NCBI RefSeq assembly: GCF_030646015.1
Contig: NZ_JAUSLT010000089.1
Coordinates: 57,255-121,254 of the forward strand
Direction: 5' to 3'
From: Bradyrhizobium sp.
GTDB lineage: Bacteria > Pseudomonadota > Alphaproteobacteria > Rhizobiales > Xanthobacteraceae
DNA length: 64,000 nucleotides
Each line of letters starts with the position of its first letter. The first letter of the stretch is position 1. The notes below the pieces were generated by a model. That model saw only the letters and a list, made by a program, of their open reading frames with translations, had not been told where the DNA came from and searched no databases. This document shows, one piece after another, positions 61,112 through 64,000 of the stretch. The position numbers were made by a program, and so were the translations under genes.

Positions 61112-62002
61112 ATGACCTACGAGACCATCAAATACGAGGTCGACGAGCAGATTCTCACCATCACACTGAACCGGCCCGACAAGCTCAACGCCTTCAACGG
61201 CACCATGCAGGCGGAATTGATCGCGGCATTCGATGCCGCCGACAAGGACGACAATGTCCGTGCCATCATCGTCACCGGCGCGGGGCGCGGGTTCTGCGCC
61301 GGCGCCGACCTCTCCTCCGGCGCCGACACCTTCGATCGCGACGCGCGGCGCGGGCCCGTCAAACGGCTGGCCGACGGCAAGGTCGATTACAGCGATCCCC
61401 AGGTGCGCGACGGCGGCGGCCAGGTCACCTTGCGGATCTTCAAATGCCTGAAGCCCGTGATCGCGGCGATCAACGGCCCGGCGGTCGGCATCGGCGCCAC
61501 CATGCTGCTGCCGATGGATATCCGCATCGCCTCGGAAAACGCCCGGATCGGATTCGTGTTCTCGCAGCGCGGCATCGTGCCGGAGGCGGCGTCGAGCTGG
61601 TTCCTGCCGCGCCTCGTCGGCATCGCCCAGGCGCTGGAGTGGTGTTACACCGGAAAAGTGTTTCCGGCGCAGGAAGCACTCGCCGGCCGCCTGGTCAGCA
61701 AGGTCGTAGCGCCCGATGACCTGCTGCCGACCGCGCGCGCCATGGCCAAGGAGATCGCCGCAAAAACCGCGCCGGTCTCGGTGGCGCTGATCCGCCAGAT
61801 GATGTGGCGCATGCTCGGCGCCGACGATCCGATGGAAGCCCACAAGGTCGACAGCCGCGGCATTTACGCGCGCGGCCGTTCGGAGGATGTCAAGGAAGGC
61901 GTGGTGTCGTTTCTGGAAAAGCGCCCCGCGCAGTTCAAGAACAAGGTGTCGACCGACATGCCGGACTATTTCCCGTGGTGGGATGAGCGGGAGTACAAGT
62001 GA
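61112..62002 (+). CDS. enoyl-CoA hydratase/isomerase family protein
   Basis: A 296-residue crotonase-fold enzyme. LTITLNRPDKLNAFNGTMQ, the oxyanion hole GAGRGFCAGADLSS and INGPAVGIGATMLLPMDIRI are typical. The catalytic-Glu pair region reads SQRGIVPEAASSWFLPRLVG, with one Glu clearly retained. AGAGGAA before ATG 61112 fixes the start. Its place at the end of the amide cluster suggests use of an acyl-CoA product, but it may be independent. Confidence 0.92.
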   Translation: MTYETIKYEVDEQILTITLNRPDKLNAFNGTMQAELIAAFDAADKDDNVRAIIVTGAGRGFCAGADLSSGADTFDRDARRGPVKRLADGKVDYSDPQVRDGGGQVTLRIFKCLKPVIAAINGPAVGIGATMLLPMDIRIASENARIGFVFSQRGIVPEAASSWFLPRLVGIAQALEWCYTGKVFPAQEALAGRLVSKVVAPDDLLPTARAMAKEIAAKTAPVSVALIRQMMWRMLGADDPMEAHKVDSRGIYARGRSEDVKEGVVSFLEKRPAQFKNKVSTDMPDYFPWWDEREYK

Positions 62003-62009
62003 CGGATTC

Positions 62010-62111
62010 GTAGGGTGGGCAAAGGCGCGCGCTTCGCGCCGTGCCCACCATGATGCGACACGAAGGAAGATGGTGGGCACGGCGCGAAGCGCGCGCCTTT
62101 GCCCACCCTAC
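62010..62111. repeat. dispersed palindromic repeat, family C copy 2: 42-bp perfect arms
   Basis: GTAGGGTGGGCAAAGGCGCG at the left end and its exact complement at the right: 42-base perfectly complementary arms around an 18-base loop. Its right end supplies the stop codon of the gene at 62108. It is the most symmetrical repeat in the window. Confidence 0.95.
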
Positions 62112-63085
62112 GGCCGCATCATCAACGCCACGCGTCCGATCGCCTTGCGCTCGACCAGGAGCCGCATCGCCTTCGCGTAATCCTCCAGCGGCAGCCGGTG
62201 CGAAACGTTGGGCCGGATCTTTCCCGCTTCCGCCCAATCCAGCAGCGCCTTCAACCGTACCTCCCCCAGCGCCGGATTTCGCCGCACCGCTTCGCCGGCG
62301 CGGACGCCGAGTACGCTGGCGCCCTTGATCAGCAACAAATTGGTGCGGGCAAGGCCGATGCCGCCGGTAAAACCGATTACCAGCAGCCGGGCGCCCCAGG
62401 CGATGCAGCGCACGCTGTTCTCGAACACTTCGCCACCGACGGGATCGAACACCACGTCGGCGCCGCGCCCGTCGGTGATGCGTTTGACGGCATCGCGGAA
62501 CGGTTCGCGGCCATAGAGCACCAGATGATCGGCGCCGCGCGCCTGGGCGACGCCAAGTTTCTCCTCGCTCGAGGCGGCCGCGATCACGGTGGCGCCGAGC
62601 ATCTTGCCCATCTCGACCGCGGCGAGGCCAACGCCGCCGCCGGCGCCGTGCACCAGCAGCACCTCGCCGGGCTGAACCTGCCCGCGGTCGATCAGCGCGT
62701 GATAGGCGGTGCCGTGGCCGGCCAAAAAGGTCGCGCCCTCGGCGTAGTCGAAGGTCGATGGCAGCGGCGTCAATTGTGACGGCGTGACGACGGCCTCGTC
62801 GGCGTAGGCCCCGTGCCGCATCTTGACGATCACGCGATCGCCGACCGCGACGCCATCGGCGCCGTTGACCTCGATCACGTCGCCGGCGGCTTCCACCCCC
62901 GGCGTGAACGGCAGCGGCGGCTTCAGCTGGTACTCGCCGGCCGCCATCAATACGTCCGGAAAATTGATCCCGGCGGCTTGCAAGGCGACGCGGACCTCGC
63001 CCGGCGCCAGCGGCACCGAGGCAAAACTTTCCAGCTGCAGGCTTTCGGGAGGCCCGAGTTCGCGGCAGACGACCTTCCTCGGCAT
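62108..63085 (-). CDS. NADPH:quinone oxidoreductase family protein (zinc-free MDR)
   Basis: A 325-residue medium-chain reductase. AAGINFPDVLMAAGEYQLKP and PFTPGVEAAGDVIEV at the N-terminus and the NADPH motif VHGAGGGVGLAAVEMGKMLG are typical of the quinone oxidoreductase group. No structural-zinc loop. ATG 63085 overlaps the upstream stop (ATGA), so it is coupled to the isomerase gene. Its TAG stop is part of the family C repeat. Confidence 0.94.
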   Translation of the reverse strand: MPRKVVCRELGPPESLQLESFASVPLAPGEVRVALQAAGINFPDVLMAAGEYQLKPPLPFTPGVEAAGDVIEVNGADGVAVGDRVIVKMRHGAYADEAVVTPSQLTPLPSTFDYAEGATFLAGHGTAYHALIDRGQVQPGEVLLVHGAGGGVGLAAVEMGKMLGATVIAAASSEEKLGVAQARGADHLVLYGREPFRDAVKRITDGRGADVVFDPVGGEVFENSVRCIAWGARLLVIGFTGGIGLARTNLLLIKGASVLGVRAGEAVRRNPALGEVRLKALLDWAEAGKIRPNVSHRLPLEDYAKAMRLLVERKAIGRVALMMRP

Positions 63086-63693
63086 CAGGCGGCCCGCGCC
63101 TTCAGGCGCGCCAGCGCTTCGCGGACCAGCGGCAGGCGGTCATTGCCGAAATACATGTCGGTCTTGTCGAGAAAGATGGTCGGCGACCCGAAGCCGCCGC
63201 GCGCCATCACCTCGTCGGTATTGGCCTTGAGCTGGTCCTTGATCGCCTGGTCGCTGATACCGGCGAAGAATTTGGCGGGATCGACGCCGACGCTGTTGCA
63301 TATTTCGGTCAGCACCTCGTCCTTTGAAATATCCTTGTCGGCACCCCAATAGGCCTCGAATACCGCGCGGGCGAACGGCACCATGTCGTTACCGAGGAAT
63401 ATGCAGCCGCGCATCGCCTTGACGCTGTTCACCGGAAACACCGTCGGCGGCATCTTGATCGCGAGGCCGGCGGAGCGCGCCCAGTCGGCGAGGTCCTTCT
63501 TCTGGTAACGCGCCTTCAGCGGCACCGGCGCCTCGCGCGAGGCATAGACGCTGGGATTGACCGAATTGAAAATGCCGCCGACCAGGATCGGCCGCCACGA
63601 TATCTCGGCGCCGAACTCCTTTGCGATGGGCTGGATGTTGTGGAAGGCGAGATAGGTCCAGGGGCTGGAGCAGTCGAAGAAGAATTCGATCAT
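63085..63693 (-). CDS. 2-hydroxychromene-2-carboxylate isomerase/DsbA-type protein
   Basis: A 202-residue thioredoxin-fold protein. FFFDCSSPWTYLAF gives the kappa-GST/HCCA isomerase signature with Ser where DsbA has catalytic Cys, so it is a glutathione-dependent isomerase type rather than a disulfide oxidase. MPPTVFPVNSVKAMRG and FGSPTIFLDKTDMYFG are further family marks. In aromatic degradation it isomerises 2-hydroxychromene-2-carboxylate; other substrates are likely here. Operon with the quinone reductase gene. Confidence 0.93.
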   Translation of the reverse strand: MIEFFFDCSSPWTYLAFHNIQPIAKEFGAEISWRPILVGGIFNSVNPSVYASREAPVPLKARYQKKDLADWARSAGLAIKMPPTVFPVNSVKAMRGCIFLGNDMVPFARAVFEAYWGADKDISKDEVLTEICNSVGVDPAKFFAGISDQAIKDQLKANTDEVMARGGFGSPTIFLDKTDMYFGNDRLPLVREALARLKARAA

Positions 63694-63751
63694 GGTGTTT
63701 CCTCATTGTCGCGTCTCGGCGCGATTTTAGTTGTTGGATGTCATCTCTAGC

Positions 63752-63876
63752 AACGTCATTGCGAGCGAAGCGAAGCACTCCAGCGTTCTTTCTTGCTGCA
63801 GCAAGGATGGATTGCTTCGTCGCATCCGCCTTCGCCCGAAGGCGGGCTTCGGCGGACAAGAGGGCTCCTCGCAATT
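63752..63876. repeat. dispersed palindromic repeat, family B copy 5 with nested insertion
   Basis: AACGTCATTGCGAGCGAAGC at the left and CTCCTCGCAATT at the right. About 40 bases of another palindrome-like segment (TCCGCCTTCG ... TTCGGCGGA) interrupt the right arm at about 63825-63863, absent from other B copies. Confidence 0.8.
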
Positions 63877-63927
63877 GTGCATGTTCACTAATTCGCTGAT
63901 TGAATCGCTCCGCTGGAGGACGATCCA

Positions 63928-64000
63928 ATGCGCGACAATAGCTATGACCGAACGATCGAGCGGAACTATATTCAGAAGTGGCGTTTTCTGATCCCGGAGT
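63928..64000 (+). CDS. start of a gene cut by the window edge
   Basis: ATG 63928 is preceded by GGAGGA seven bases upstream, the best ribosome site at this end. The 24 visible codons begin MRDNSYDRTIERNYIQKW and stay open to the edge. I cannot name the product from so little. Confidence 0.6.
   Translation, partial: MRDNSYDRTIERNYIQKWRFLIPE

Noticed and set aside
1..64000. CRISPR array, rRNA operon or replication origin
   Set aside because: No regularly spaced direct repeats, rRNA text or iteron cluster was seen on either strand.

Overview
The window looks like chromosomal DNA of an alphaproteobacterium of the Bradyrhizobium/Nitrobacteraceae type. The evidence is high GC with strong third-position G/C bias, three CtrA-type boxes (TTAA-N7-TTAAC), an alphaproteobacterial LexA box (GAAC-N7-GAAC), alphaproteobacterial small families (DUF3126-like, NDUFS6-like zinc finger, LapG-like transglutaminase), and many copies of short palindromic repeats of the kind that litter Bradyrhizobium genomes. 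The assignment is by recognition, not by search.

Layout. 1-9.8 kb holds a truncated PAS/GGDEF sensor, a secreted beta-sandwich protein, a patatin-like phospholipase, a two-CBS protein, a rhomboid protease, and an unusual two-gene operon pairing a HETTH gluzincin metallopeptidase with a metallo-beta-lactamase-fold protein. 10.1-17.2 kb is a complete oligopeptide ABC operon (two permeases, two tandem paralogous binding proteins, two ATPases). 18.4-21 kb is a nitrate/sulfonate/taurine-type ABC operon. A zinc alcohol dehydrogenase and an MFS carrier follow. 23.7-25.6 kb is a lower-GC TIR-STAND immune-type gene broken by a frameshift. 25.8-39.2 kb is ordinary chromosome: PilZ, LapG-like protease, small envelope proteins, gamma-carbonic anhydrase, cysE, membrane proteins, hydrolase, FAD monooxygenase.

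39.43-48.47 kb is a roughly 9-kb integrative element in a tRNA-Leu(UAA) gene. A 40-bp direct repeat (the tRNA 5' half) bounds it. It carries a tyrosine integrase with two small DNA-binding proteins in an overlapping operon, a serine recombinase, a HEPN-motif protein with a small partner, an 831-residue protein with a zinc ribbon and a PD-(D/E)XK-like motif, and three phage/island-type small genes. The element replaces everything upstream of the tRNA, so the intact tRNA is probably transcribed from an element-borne promoter. The 831-residue protein and the HEPN pair are the best candidates for an undescribed (defence-type) system.

48.7-64 kb is mainly a peptide/amide catabolic cluster: a divergent binding protein, M20 carboxypeptidase, two permeases, a fused double ATPase, an M81 (MlrC-like) peptidase, an M20 amidohydrolase, an amidase and an enoyl-CoA hydratase. 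It is interspersed with repeats and followed by a quinone oxidoreductase/HCCA isomerase pair and the start of one further gene cut by the window edge.
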